Part shown: positions 23,019 through 34,526 of the stretch, piece after piece | How the letters are laid out: each line of letters starts with the position of its first letter | Position numbering within the stretch: the stretch's first letter is position 1 | Assembly (NCBI RefSeq): GCF_013409595.1 | Contig: NZ_JACCBD010000001.1 | Location: forward strand, 496,001 to 560,000 | Length of the DNA: 64,000 nt | Origin: Leucobacter aridicollis | GTDB taxonomy: Bacteria; Actinomycetota; Actinomycetes; Actinomycetales; Microbacteriaceae | Direction: 5' to 3' | Notes under the pieces: generated by a model | The model's input: only the letters and a program-made list of their open reading frames with translations | Told to the model about the DNA's origin: nothing | Database searches by the model: none | Position numbers and translations under genes: made by a program

Positions 23019-24269
23019 CTACGCCCCGAGCACGACCGTCGAGTAGATCAGCCAGAGGTTGAGGGCGACGATCGCGAGCACGACGGCGAGCGAGACGTAG
23101 CGGAGCACCGCGCCGTTTCTGAATTCCCCCATGAGGTCGCGCTGACCGGTGAGCGCGATGAGCGGAACGAGCGCGAACGGGATTCCGAACGACAGCACGA
23201 CCTGGCTCACGACGAGCGCCCAGGTGGGGTCGATGCCGAACCCGAGCAGAATGAGCGCTGGCAGGATCGTCACGATCCTGCGCGCGATCAGCGGGACTCG
23301 CACGTGGAGCAAGCCGGCCATGATCTCAGACCCTGCGTAGGCGCCGACGGACGTGGAGGCGAGGCCCGAGACGAGCAGGCCGATCGCGAAGAGGAGCCCG
23401 ACGGCGGGCCCGACGTGCTCGGTGATTGCGGCGGCCGCGCCCTCGATGGTGTCCGTCCCCTCGATACCGGGGAGCGAGGCTGCAGCCAGGAGTAGCATCG
23501 CGATGTTCACGCCGCCGGCGACGACGAGCGCGAGCACCACGTCGAGTTTCGTTGCGCGCAGCAGCCGGGTGATGCGGGTGGCGCGACCTTCCGCGTGGTC
23601 GTCCGGGGTATGTCCGTGCCTGTCGCGCGCGAGTGACGAGTGGAGATAGATCGCGTGCGGCATCACCGTCGCGCCAAGCATGCTCGCTGCGAGTAGCACC
23701 GACTGCGTATCGACGAAGCGCGGCACGAGACCCGCGAACATCGCGCCGACGTCGAGATGACTGACAAACAGGCCCCCGACGAAGCCGACGGTGATGATGA
23801 ATAGCATCGCCATGATGACAACCTCGAAGCGGCGCTGGTGCCGGCCCTGGAGGAGCAGGATCAGGAGCGACACGGCGCCGACGATGACACCACCCGCGAC
23901 GAGTGGAACGCCGAAGAGGATGTACAGGGCGATCGCTCCACCGATGACCTCGGCGAGATCGGTTGCAGCGGCGACGAGTTCAGCCTGGGCCCAGTAGAGC
24001 CTGCGGCCGGCCGGGCGGAGGCGCTCGCCGAGCAGCTGGGGAAGGCTCTTGCCCGTCACGAGACCGAGCTTCGCCGAGAGGTACTGCACGATCACCGCCA
24101 TCACGTTCGCCGCGACGAGCACCCAGAGCAGCGTGTAGCCGTACTTCGCGCCGGCCGAGAGGTTTGCGGCCACATTTCCTGGGTCGACGTATGCAATGGC
24201 GGCGACGAACGCAGGCCCGAGGAGCCCGAGCAGTCGCCGTTCAGGGCGTCTTGTCCGGGTCGAGGGCAT
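23019..24269 (-). CDS. mntH: NRAMP family Mn2+/divalent metal transporter
   Basis: This 416-residue proton-coupled divalent metal importer has about 11 transmembrane segments. The metal-site motifs are present: DPGN in TM1 (AIAYVDPGNVAANLSAGA) and MPH in TM6 (ATVMPHAIYLHSSLARDR). Two adjacent ATGs start the gene; the second (24269) has the better spacing from GGGAG. A 26-bp inverted repeat 34 bp upstream resembles an MntR operator, which supports a manganese role and repression by Mn-loaded MntR. Confidence 0.9.
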   Translation of the reverse strand: MPSTRTRRPERRLLGLLGPAFVAAIAYVDPGNVAANLSAGAKYGYTLLWVLVAANVMAVIVQYLSAKLGLVTGKSLPQLLGERLRPAGRRLYWAQAELVAAATDLAEVIGGAIALYILFGVPLVAGGVIVGAVSLLILLLQGRHQRRFEVVIMAMLFIITVGFVGGLFVSHLDVGAMFAGLVPRFVDTQSVLLAASMLGATVMPHAIYLHSSLARDRHGHTPDDHAEGRATRITRLLRATKLDVVLALVVAGGVNIAMLLLAAASLPGIEGTDTIEGAAAAITEHVGPAVGLLFAIGLLVSGLASTSVGAYAGSEIMAGLLHVRVPLIARRIVTILPALILLGFGIDPTWALVVSQVVLSFGIPFALVPLIALTGQRDLMGEFRNGAVLRYVSLAVVLAIVALNLWLIYSTVVLGA

Positions 24270-24302
24270 CATGCTCCCTATCGTAATACGGCGGTCCGGA
24301 AT

Positions 24303-24328
24303 CTCAAGTTCGATGCAACGAACTTGAG
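24303..24328. promoter_or_regulatory. Candidate MntR operator
   Basis: Perfect 10-bp arms, CTCAAGTTCG and CGAACTTGAG, flank ATGCAA. The core GTTCGATGC...GAAC resembles the corynebacterial MntR site. It lies in the divergent region between mntH and the small ORF preceding tlyA. Confidence 0.6.
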
Positions 24329-24357
24329 GTTCACGGTGGCGCGGCAGGGGGGACGGA

Positions 24358-24363
24358 TAGGCT
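24358..24363 (+). promoter_or_regulatory. -10 element of leaderless promoter for the 24370 gene
   Basis: TAGGCT fits TANNNT and ends 6 nt before the ATG at 24370, with no ribosome-binding site, as at murJ. Confidence 0.5.
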
Positions 24364-24369
24364 TGACCC

Positions 24370-24573
24370 ATGCAGCACGACCCACAGGACGATCCATCGG
24401 GGGAAGCTCCGACCTCGAGTGAGTCGACCGCGGGTGGCGCCGAAAGCGACGGGCTGCTCGATCGCATCGAACTCATCGAGTCGCAGCCGCTCGACCGGCG
24501 CGCGCAGGGCTTCGAACAGCTCCACGATGAGTTGCTGGCCGAGCTGCAGCGCAGCGACACCGAGGGGGCCTGA
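24370..24573 (+). CDS. Small acidic protein preceding tlyA (Rv1693-position)
   Basis: This 67-residue protein is Glu/Asp/Ser-rich for its first half and then has an amphipathic helix (DRRAQGFEQLHDELLAELQRS). A small ORF of this kind precedes tlyA in many actinobacteria (Rv1693 in M. tuberculosis). Its function is unknown. Only 4 bp separate it from tlyA, suggesting cotranscription and possibly a joint role. Confidence 0.75.
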   Translation: MQHDPQDDPSGEAPTSSESTAGGAESDGLLDRIELIESQPLDRRAQGFEQLHDELLAELQRSDTEGA

Positions 24574-24577
24574 CCCG

Positions 24578-25426
24578 GTGGCAGCGGAGAGCCGGTGGGA
24601 CGGCCCACTCGAACGGGTCGACCGCGCCGTCGTCGAGCTCGGGCTGGTGCGGTCACGCAGCCGTGCGGCGGAGCTGATCGGCGCGGGCGGGATCGCGATC
24701 GACGGCGTCACCGCCACCAAGCCGGGGACGCGGGTGCGCGCCGGCGCGCTCGTGAGCGTGCGCGGCGACGACCACTACGTGAGCCGCGGCGCCCACAAGC
24801 TCATCGCCGCACTGACGGCGTTCGCCATCGACCCAGCGGGCAGGCTCGCGCTCGATCTCGGAGCCTCGACGGGCGGCTTCACGCAGGTGCTGCTCGAACA
24901 CGGGGCCCGGGAGGTGCTCGCGGTCGACGTCGGCCACGACCAGCTCGCACCGGAGCTGCGCGCGGACCCGCGCGTGCGCGTCGTCGAGGGCTGCAACGCG
25001 CGCGAGCTCGACGCCGCGCTGCTCGCCACGCTTACCGGCGTAGCCGAGCGACCGAGCCTCGTCGTCGCCGACCTCTCCTTCATCTCCCTTACGTTGATCC
25101 TGCCCGCGATCACCCGCTGCACCGACCCGGGGGCGGAGCTTGCGCTCCTCATCAAGCCCCAGTTCGAGGTCGGGCGGGTGCGCGACGGGATCGTGACCGA
25201 CCCGGCGCTGTGGCGGGAGGCGATCCTGAAGGTGCTCACCTCGGCGGCGGAGAACGGGCTCGGCGTGCGCGGCCTCGCCCCGTCACCGATCGCGGGCGGC
25301 GAAGGCAATCGTGAATTCCTCGTGCATCTGCTGCGCGGCGAACCGACCGATCCGGGAGAATGGACGGAGCGCATCGACGAGGTGTGCGCGCCCGCATACA
25401 CGCGTGAAGAGGGGAGCGGCGAGTGA
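24578..25426 (+). CDS. tlyA: TlyA family rRNA 2'-O-methyltransferase
   Basis: This 282-residue protein has an N-terminal S4 RNA-binding domain (RVDRAVVELGLVRSRSRAAELIGAGGI) and an FtsJ-like methyltransferase domain with the SAM motif LDLGASTGGFTQVLL. TlyA methylates 16S C1409 and 23S C1920; its loss gives capreomycin resistance in mycobacteria. The GTG at 24578 lies just before the S4 domain. The stop overlaps the NAD kinase start (GTGA). Confidence 0.92.
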   Translation: MAAESRWDGPLERVDRAVVELGLVRSRSRAAELIGAGGIAIDGVTATKPGTRVRAGALVSVRGDDHYVSRGAHKLIAALTAFAIDPAGRLALDLGASTGGFTQVLLEHGAREVLAVDVGHDQLAPELRADPRVRVVEGCNARELDAALLATLTGVAERPSLVVADLSFISLTLILPAITRCTDPGAELALLIKPQFEVGRVRDGIVTDPALWREAILKVLTSAAENGLGVRGLAPSPIAGGEGNREFLVHLLRGEPTDPGEWTERIDEVCAPAYTREEGSGE

Positions 25427-26406
25427 CAGTTTCAGCGCAGGACCGGTGCATGCTCATCGTGTCGCACACCTATCGAACCGAGGCGATTGAGGCAACGGCC
25501 GCGGTCGTCGACGCCCTTATTGCTGCAGGCGTCGTTCCCGTGCTTGGCGCGGCGGACCGAGCGGAGTTCGCGCCGCATATGGACGTCACCCGCACTGCGG
25601 TACTCGGTGACGAGGTCCCCCTGAGCCAGCTCGAGGCGGCGTTTGTGCTCGGCGGTGACGGCACGATCCTGCGCGCGGCGGAGATGCTGCACGGCTCGGC
25701 GTGCCCGATCGCGGGCGTGAACCTCGGCCACGTCGGCTTCCTCGCCGAGATGGAAAGCTTCGACCTCGGCTTCACGGTCGAGCAGGTGCTTGCCGGCAAC
25801 TACACGGTCGACGAGCGCCTCACCCTCGACGTGCGTGCCGAACTCAACGGTGAGGTGCTCGCGGAGACGTGGGCGCTGAACGAGGCGACAGTCGAGAAGC
25901 GCAGGCGCATGCTCGAAGTGTCGGTCGGGATCGACGACCACCCGGTGTCTGTGTTCGCCTGCGACGGCGTCGTGCTCGCGACCCCGACCGGATCGACGGC
26001 CTACGCGTTCTCGGCGGGAGGGCCGATCGTGTGGCCCTCCGTGCAGGCGCTGCTCATGGTGCCGATCGCCGCGCACGCCCTGTTCAATAAGCCGCTCGTC
26101 GCGGGGCCCGACTCCGAGCTCACCGTGCGGATCCTGCCCGAGAACATCGGTCCGGGCGTCATGTGGTGCGACGGCCGGCGCCGGACCGAGCTGCCCGCCG
26201 GATCGGTCGTGACGGTGCGGCGCTCGCCCGAGACCGTGCGCATCGCGCGGCTGAACGAGGCGCCGTTCTCTGAGCGTCTCGTGCGCAAGTTCGACCTCCC
26301 GGTCTCGGGGTGGCGGGGCGACCGGAATGGGAACGGCCGCAGCGGCGGCGCGAGCGCGGCAGCGACCCGCGCTGACGACGGCACCAACGGAGGTGGTGAG
26401 GCATGA
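25423..26406 (+). CDS. nadK: NAD kinase
   Basis: This 327-residue NAD kinase (PpnK) makes NADP from NAD. Family motifs are the GGDGT loop (VLGGDGTILRAAEM), NLGHVGFLAEME and the TPTGSTAYAFSAGGPI block. The C-terminal 35 residues are a Gly/Ala/Arg-rich extension without homology. Start and stop codons overlap those of tlyA and recN by 4 bp, indicating a tightly coupled operon. Confidence 0.95.
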   Translation: MTVSAQDRCMLIVSHTYRTEAIEATAAVVDALIAAGVVPVLGAADRAEFAPHMDVTRTAVLGDEVPLSQLEAAFVLGGDGTILRAAEMLHGSACPIAGVNLGHVGFLAEMESFDLGFTVEQVLAGNYTVDERLTLDVRAELNGEVLAETWALNEATVEKRRRMLEVSVGIDDHPVSVFACDGVVLATPTGSTAYAFSAGGPIVWPSVQALLMVPIAAHALFNKPLVAGPDSELTVRILPENIGPGVMWCDGRRRTELPAGSVVTVRRSPETVRIARLNEAPFSERLVRKFDLPVSGWRGDRNGNGRSGGASAAATRADDGTNGGGEA

Positions 26407-28088
26407 TCGAAGAACTCCGCATCAAAGACCTCGGGGTGATCGCCGACGCGACGCTCCCGCTCGGGCCAGGCTTCACCGCGATCACCGGCGAGACCGGCGC
26501 GGGCAAGACCATGGTCGTGAGCGCGCTCGGCCTCCTCATGGGCGAACGCTCGGACGCCGGGGCGGTGCGCATCGGCGCGAGCCAGGCGCGCGTCAGCGGC
26601 ATCGTGCACACCGCAGACGCCGCGGTCGCAGACATCGTCGACGAGCTCGGCGGCGACGTCGAAGACGGCGACCTCGTCATGAGCCGCACCGTGTCGGCCG
26701 AGGGCCGCAGCCGTGCGGCAGTCGGCGGCGCAAGCGCGCCCGTCGGCGCCCTCGGGCGGCTCGCAGACCGGCTGTTCGCCGTCCACGGCCAGTCGGAGCA
26801 GCTGCGATTGAAGTCGCAGTCGGCGCAGCGCAACACCCTCGATAGGTTCGGTGGTTCGAAGATCGCGGACGCCCTGCGCGCCTACCGCGACGTGCACGCC
26901 GAGCGGGTCGCGGCCGAGGAGCGCCTGCTCACGCTCACCGAGACGCAGGAGTCCAGGGCGGCCGAGGCCGCGAAGCTCCGCGCCGAGCTCGAGGAGATCA
27001 ACGCCGTCGAACCGGTTGCCGGCGAGGAGATCGAGCTCACCCAGCGGATCGAGATGCTCGGCAACGTCGAGGGCCTGCGCGCGGCCGCGGTCGGCGCGGG
27101 GGAGGCGCTCGCAAGCGAGTCCGACGACCCCATGCAGCGCGACGCCGGCGGGCTCGTCGATCTCGCGGTGCAGGATCTTGAGCGGGTCGCCGACCTCGAC
27201 CCGCGCATCGCCGCAGTCGTCGAACAGCTGCGCTCGGTGAGCTTTCAGATCGCCGACGCCGCGAAGGAGCTCGCGGCCTACGCGAGCGACCTCGACGAAG
27301 AAGGGCCGGGCGAACTCGCCCGTGCAAACGACCGCCTCGCGCAGCTGACGGCGCTCTTCCGCTTCTACGGCGCGACGAGCGCGGAGGTGCTCGAGCACGC
27401 GGAGGCCTCGTCGCGCGCGCTCCTCGAGCTCGACAACGACGACGAGGCGCTCGGAGGGCTTGCCGACCGCGTCGCCGAGCTCACCGAGCAGGAGGGCGCC
27501 CGCGCCGCGACGCTCACGGAGCTGCGCACGCGCGCGGCCGCCGAGCTCGGCACCGCCGTCAGCGCGGAACTGCGCGAGCTTGCGCTCCCCGACGCCCAGT
27601 TCGTGGCGTCGATTGCTCCCCTCGACGCGCTGACCACGTCTGGCGCCGACGAGGTCCAGTTCCTGCTCGCCCCGCACCCGGGATCGACGCCGCGGCCGAT
27701 CGCGAAGAGCGCCTCCGGCGGCGAGCTGTCGCGCGTCATGCTCGCCCTCGAGGTCGTGCTCGCGGGCGCTGACCCCGTGCCGACCTTCGTCTTCGACGAG
27801 GTGGACGCAGGCGTCGGCGGCGCCGCAGCGATCGAGATCGGGCGGCGGCTCAAACAGCTCTCGAAGACGTCGCAGGTCATCGTCGTCACCCACCTCGCGC
27901 AGGTCGCCGCCTTCGCGACGAACCACCTCCGCGTCGTGAAGGACTCGAGCGGCGGGTTTACGCAGTCGAGCTGCCAGCGGCTCGACGGTGACGCCAGGCT
28001 CGCGGAGATGGCGCGCCTGCTGTCCGGCCTCGATACGTCCGAGAGCGCCCTCGACCACGCCGCAGAACTGCTGCAGCTCGGGGCGTAG
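26403..28088 (+). CDS. recN: DNA repair protein RecN
   Basis: This 561-residue SMC-like ATPase acts in double-strand break repair. The Walker A motif GETGAGKTM is near residue 30, a coiled-coil-rich centre spans about 150-370, the signature ASGGELSRVMLAL follows, and Walker B is FVFDEVDAGVGG. The length is normal for the family. The start ATG overlaps the nadK stop. Confidence 0.96.
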   Translation: MIEELRIKDLGVIADATLPLGPGFTAITGETGAGKTMVVSALGLLMGERSDAGAVRIGASQARVSGIVHTADAAVADIVDELGGDVEDGDLVMSRTVSAEGRSRAAVGGASAPVGALGRLADRLFAVHGQSEQLRLKSQSAQRNTLDRFGGSKIADALRAYRDVHAERVAAEERLLTLTETQESRAAEAAKLRAELEEINAVEPVAGEEIELTQRIEMLGNVEGLRAAAVGAGEALASESDDPMQRDAGGLVDLAVQDLERVADLDPRIAAVVEQLRSVSFQIADAAKELAAYASDLDEEGPGELARANDRLAQLTALFRFYGATSAEVLEHAEASSRALLELDNDDEALGGLADRVAELTEQEGARAATLTELRTRAAAELGTAVSAELRELALPDAQFVASIAPLDALTTSGADEVQFLLAPHPGSTPRPIAKSASGGELSRVMLALEVVLAGADPVPTFVFDEVDAGVGGAAAIEIGRRLKQLSKTSQVIVVTHLAQVAAFATNHLRVVKDSSGGFTQSSCQRLDGDARLAEMARLLSGLDTSESALDHAAELLQLGA

Positions 28089-28097
28089 CGCGGGAGG

Positions 28098-28202
28098 GAT
28101 GCCTCGCTCTGAGCGGCTCTCCTCCGCGGTTCCCGCGTCGGCCGGGCCCGAGGGCGTGCCCGGCGGCGTCGCCGCGCGAGGCGATGCCTCGCTCTGAGCG
28201 GC
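28098..28202. repeat. 20-bp direct repeat pair with hairpin between
   Basis: GATGCCTCGCTCTGAGCGGC occurs at 28098-28117 and again at 28183-28202. Between them, GCCGGGC (28141) and GCCCGGC (28158) can form a hairpin. The gap between recN and the next gene thus looks like a duplicated element with a possible terminator. Confidence 0.7.
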
Positions 28203-28212
28203 GTGCCGCTGC

Positions 28213-28218
28213 TACGCT
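28213..28218 (+). promoter_or_regulatory. -10 element of leaderless AI-2E transporter promoter
   Basis: TACGCT fits TANNNT, and the A of the ATG at 28225 is the 7th base after it. No convincing -35 element was seen. Confidence 0.45.
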
Positions 28219-28224
28219 CACTGC

Positions 28225-31250
<3,026 letters not shown>

Positions 31251-31256
31251 CCACAC

Positions 31257-31916
31257 GTGCTGAACGCGGCCGGCCACGAGCCCCCGATCGCCGACGAGCC
31301 CGCACCCGACGTGCGCGTGCTCGAGAGCACGGAGCTCGTGGCCGGTCACGTCTGGGACATCAGGCGCGACCGCCTCGACTTCGGCGGCACCGTGCTTGAG
31401 CGCGACTACATGGACCATCCGGGCGCCGTCGCCGTGCTTGCGCTCGACGACGAAGATCGCGCGCTCATGTTCCGGCAGTACCGCCACCCGATCGCGCACC
31501 GCGACTGGGAGATTCCCGCGGGCCTCATGGACGTCGCCGGCGAGAGCGGCCTCGTCGGAGCCAAGCGGGAGCTCGCCGAGGAGGCGGACCTGCAGGCGAC
31601 CGAGTGGTCGCTGCTGCTCGAGATGTTCCTCAGCCCCGGCGGCTCCAGCGAGGCGATTCGCGTCTTCCTCGCCCGCGGCCTGAGCGAGGCCGTGCACGAG
31701 TTCGTGCGCGAGGGCGAAGAGGCCGAGCTTGAGCCGGTGTGGGTGCCGCTCGAGGACGCGGTCACCGCGGCGCTCGACGGGCGCATCGGAAACGCGCTCA
31801 CCGTCGGGGCCGTGCTCGCGGCGGCCGCGTCGAAGGCGGCGGGGTGGACGACGCTCCGCGATCCTGATCTGCCGTGGACCGCGCGCGACCGCGTGCGCGG
31901 CGAACGCTCGAGGTAG
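31257..31916 (+). CDS. Nudix hydrolase (ADP-ribose pyrophosphatase type)
   Basis: This 219-residue Nudix protein carries the box G-x5-E-x7-REUxEExGU as [24 protein letters not shown], preceded by the FRQYRHPI and WEIPAG segments typical of ADP-ribose pyrophosphatases. Gene order matches M. tuberculosis Rv1700. The GTG lies 6 bp after the pyrG stop, so the two are cotranscribed. Confidence 0.9.
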   Translation: MLNAAGHEPPIADEPAPDVRVLESTELVAGHVWDIRRDRLDFGGTVLERDYMDHPGAVAVLALDDEDRALMFRQYRHPIAHRDWEIPAGLMDVAGESGLVGAKRELAEEADLQATEWSLLLEMFLSPGGSSEAIRVFLARGLSEAVHEFVREGEEAELEPVWVPLEDAVTAALDGRIGNALTVGAVLAAAASKAAGWTTLRDPDLPWTARDRVRGERSR

Positions 31917-31920
31917 GCGC

Positions 31921-32934
31921 ATGGAGCCGGGGCAAGCGATCGCGAAATACCTCAGGCACCTGAGCATCGAGCGCGGCCTGAGCGACAACAGCATGGCCGC
32001 GTACCGGCGCGACTTCGCGAAGTACGCCGACTGGCTCGGTGCGCGCGGCGTCGACGACCTCGCCGCCGTCACGCCCGACACGATCTCGGCGTACGTCGCC
32101 GCGCTCGCCGAGGAGACGCGCGCCCCGCGGGCCACGGAGCCCGGCGGCGAGACGGCCGATCAGGATCCGGTGCCCGCGTACTCCGCCGCCTCCATCACGC
32201 GAATGGTGTCGACCGTGCGCGGGCTGCACCGGTTCCTGTACGACGAGGGCGCGCTCCCCGAGAACGCCGGCCGCGGCGTGCGCACCCCGAAGAAGGGCAA
32301 GCGGCTCCCGAAAGCGCTCCCCATCGAGGACGTCGAGGCGCTGCTCGCGGCCGTGACCGGCGACGACCCGGTGTCGCTCCGCGACCGCGCGCTCCTCGAA
32401 CTGCTCTACGCGACCGGCGCGCGGGTGAGCGAGGTCGCCGCGATCGACCTCGACGACCTGTACGCAGGGACGGGCCGCGAGGGCTCAGACGTGTGGGGCG
32501 ACCCGGAGGGGACCCTCAGCGACGGCGGCCTGCTGCGCGTTACCGGCAAGGGATCGAAGACCAGGATCGTGCCATATGGCAGCTACGCCGGCCGCGCGCT
32601 CGCCGCCTACCTCGTGCGCGCCCGGCCGCAGTTCGCGGCCCGCGGCACCGGCACACCCGCGCTGTTCCTCGGGCCCCGCGGCGCGAGGCTCTCCCGCCAG
32701 AGCGCATGGCTCGTCATCCGGGCCGCGGCAGAGGCGGCGGAGCTCACGCAGGAGGTGTCGCCGCACACGCTGCGGCACTCGTTCGCGACGCACCTGCTCG
32801 CCGGGGGCGCCGACGTGCGCGCCGTGCAGGAGCTCCTCGGGCACTCCTCGGTGACGACGACCCAGATCTACACGCAGGTCACCGCGGACACGCTGCGCGA
32901 GCACTACGTGAACGCGCACCCGCGGGCGAAGTAG
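31921..32934 (+). CDS. xerD: Tyrosine recombinase XerD
   Basis: This 337-residue tyrosine recombinase resolves chromosome dimers at dif with XerC. All catalytic residues are visible: R168 (ATGARVSE), K210 (VTGKGSKTR), H282 and R285 (HTLRHSF), H308 (GHSS) and Y317 (QIYTQV). Two short insertions (near residues 68-85 and 181-202) make it longer than the usual 300 residues. The ATG lies 4 bp after the Nudix stop. Synteny identifies it as the housekeeping XerD rather than an integrase, although it directly borders the island. Confidence 0.92.
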   Translation: MEPGQAIAKYLRHLSIERGLSDNSMAAYRRDFAKYADWLGARGVDDLAAVTPDTISAYVAALAEETRAPRATEPGGETADQDPVPAYSAASITRMVSTVRGLHRFLYDEGALPENAGRGVRTPKKGKRLPKALPIEDVEALLAAVTGDDPVSLRDRALLELLYATGARVSEVAAIDLDDLYAGTGREGSDVWGDPEGTLSDGGLLRVTGKGSKTRIVPYGSYAGRALAAYLVRARPQFAARGTGTPALFLGPRGARLSRQSAWLVIRAAAEAAELTQEVSPHTLRHSFATHLLAGGADVRAVQELLGHSSVTTTQIYTQVTADTLREHYVNAHPRAK

Positions 32935-32952
32935 GGGCGCGCTGGGCGTTGA

Positions 32953-32994
32953 TCGGCCCCCGGGCTCAGGAAGCTTTCTGATTCCGGGGGCCGA
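32953..32994. terminator. Bidirectional terminator between xerD and island
   Basis: Perfect 11-bp arms (TCGGCCCCCGG and complement) enclose a 20-nt loop. The loop itself contains the near-palindrome CAGGAAGCTTTCTG. It separates xerD from the convergent hydantoinase gene and marks the left edge of the lower-GC island. Confidence 0.75.
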
Positions 32995-33033
32995 CTAGTG
33001 GCGAGAGACGAATGTGTCCCGCTATTTCCAGTG

Positions 33034-34524
33034 TTACTGTGCGGCTAGTATCTCTCCGGCTCGGGGGCCTCGCGGCACGTAACGTCCGGTGGGACCCCCC
33101 ACAACGGCACCGTTCTTGAGGACGTGTGAGCCACGCACGAACGTGTCGGTTACGAGTGCTTCGAGCGTAAACCCATCAAACGGCGTGTACTCCTGGCGCG
33201 ACTCGGAGTCCTCCGGGCGAATGACAGTGGTCTGCGTCGGATCGACGAGGGCAATATCCGCGTCATACCCAACAGCCAGATCTCCCTTGTCGGTCAGCCC
33301 GAAACGGCGTGCAACGTTCCACGAGGTGAGCTGTGCGATTCGCTGCTCTGACACCCCCCGCTTCAGACCCTCACCAACGAACCCGGGTAGGAGATACTCT
33401 GCCCCACCAAATCCCGATCGTGCAGCGAAAATGTCGTCGTGGGCGTCACCTTTGCCAAATTTCTCATCTTCAGTGCAGCACGCGTGGTCGCTGACGATCC
33501 AGTCGATGTTTCCTTCACCAACGTGGTGCCAAAGCGCTTCGATATCTGCCTCCGAGCGCAGAGGCGGGTTGACCTTGCCACCGAAGTTTGCCGCCGTGTT
33601 GTAGCTCGCCAGGAGATGCCCGATCGTTACCTCACGACGGAAGTTGACGTGCGGGAATGCGTCCTTCATGAGCATGGCCGCCTCCAGCGCCTTGGCCGAA
33701 GTCAAGTGCAGGAGGTTAATAGTGGGCAGTCGTGTTTCGTGCGCCAAGTACGAGGCAATGGTGATCGCCAGCCCCTCCGAGTGCGGCGGGCGTGCCGCGC
33801 TGTAAGCCTCGAGACCTTTGAGCTTGCCTTCTTCCTGCACTATCTCGGTGTACGCGCGCATAATCTCCGCGGTCTCACAGTGGAGGCCGAGGGAAATCTC
33901 GTCCGCGAATTCTGGCAGCTCTTCGCGCAACCGCTGCACGCCGCGCATGACGAATTCGAAGTGGGCGATGTCGTAATTCTCACCCTCAGGCAGCATGAGA
34001 AACTCTCGCTGGCTCGACGATGCTCCGTGCAAACCGAAGCCGCCGTAGAACATGTAGATTTTGAATGAGGTTACGCCAAATTCGTTGGTCAGCATGGGCA
34101 ACTCGTCGATGTGCTGCTTCGACATCGGTGCGACGTGAAAGGCGTAATCAATGTGCGAGCGGCCGGCGCAGGCGTTGAGAACCTTGGGCATGAACTGAGC
34201 GTATGAGCCGCCCTCGTTCATGTAGTACTGGCCAGTTCGGGTGTAGTTGATGCCTGTGGTTACGCCGCCCTGGGCCGATGCACGCGACTCACTGACGATG
34301 TCTTGATCAATGGGATTGTAGATGCCCCAGTGTTGGTGCGCATCAATCACACCGGGGAAGGCAAGCTTGCCCTCGCCATCGACAACGTGCTTTGCGAGCT
34401 CAGCGTTAATGGAAGACTCAATTGCCGCGATCTTGCCGTCTTTGACCGCGATATCGCCGACGATCGGGTCTGCGGTAGCGCTCACTACTTTGACATTCCT
34501 GATGAGAAGGTCGAATTCAGACAT
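33034..34524 (-). CDS. Dihydropyrimidinase/hydantoinase-family amidohydrolase
   Basis: This 496-residue cyclic amidohydrolase opens hydantoin, dihydropyrimidine or allantoin-like rings. The binuclear metal site is complete: H63 and H65 (DAHQHWG), the lysine to be carboxylated K155 (TSFKIYMFYGG), H215, H273 (LLHLTSAKA) and D346 (VSDHACC). The ATG at 34524 is preferred to a GTG at 34530 because AAGGAG overlaps the GTG but is well spaced from the ATG. It is the last gene of the CoA-transferase/cyclase/PrpD operon. A hydantoin racemase-like gene in the same island suggests a hydantoin or imide substrate; no carbamoylase is present. Confidence 0.87.
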   Translation of the reverse strand: MSEFDLLIRNVKVVSATADPIVGDIAVKDGKIAAIESSINAELAKHVVDGEGKLAFPGVIDAHQHWGIYNPIDQDIVSESRASAQGGVTTGINYTRTGQYYMNEGGSYAQFMPKVLNACAGRSHIDYAFHVAPMSKQHIDELPMLTNEFGVTSFKIYMFYGGFGLHGASSSQREFLMLPEGENYDIAHFEFVMRGVQRLREELPEFADEISLGLHCETAEIMRAYTEIVQEEGKLKGLEAYSAARPPHSEGLAITIASYLAHETRLPTINLLHLTSAKALEAAMLMKDAFPHVNFRREVTIGHLLASYNTAANFGGKVNPPLRSEADIEALWHHVGEGNIDWIVSDHACCTEDEKFGKGDAHDDIFAARSGFGGAEYLLPGFVGEGLKRGVSEQRIAQLTSWNVARRFGLTDKGDLAVGYDADIALVDPTQTTVIRPEDSESRQEYTPFDGFTLEALVTDTFVRGSHVLKNGAVVGGPTGRYVPRGPRAGEILAAQ

Positions 34525-34526
34525 GT

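Noticed and set aside
26001..28058. 685-codon minus-strand frame over recN
   Set aside because: Antisense shadow of recN caused by high GC; recN has complete motifs.
31921..32934. XerD as an island-borne phage or ICE integrase
   Set aside because: It sits in its conserved place after pyrG and Nudix genes, has host-like GC and overlaps the operon layout; the island starts after its terminator.
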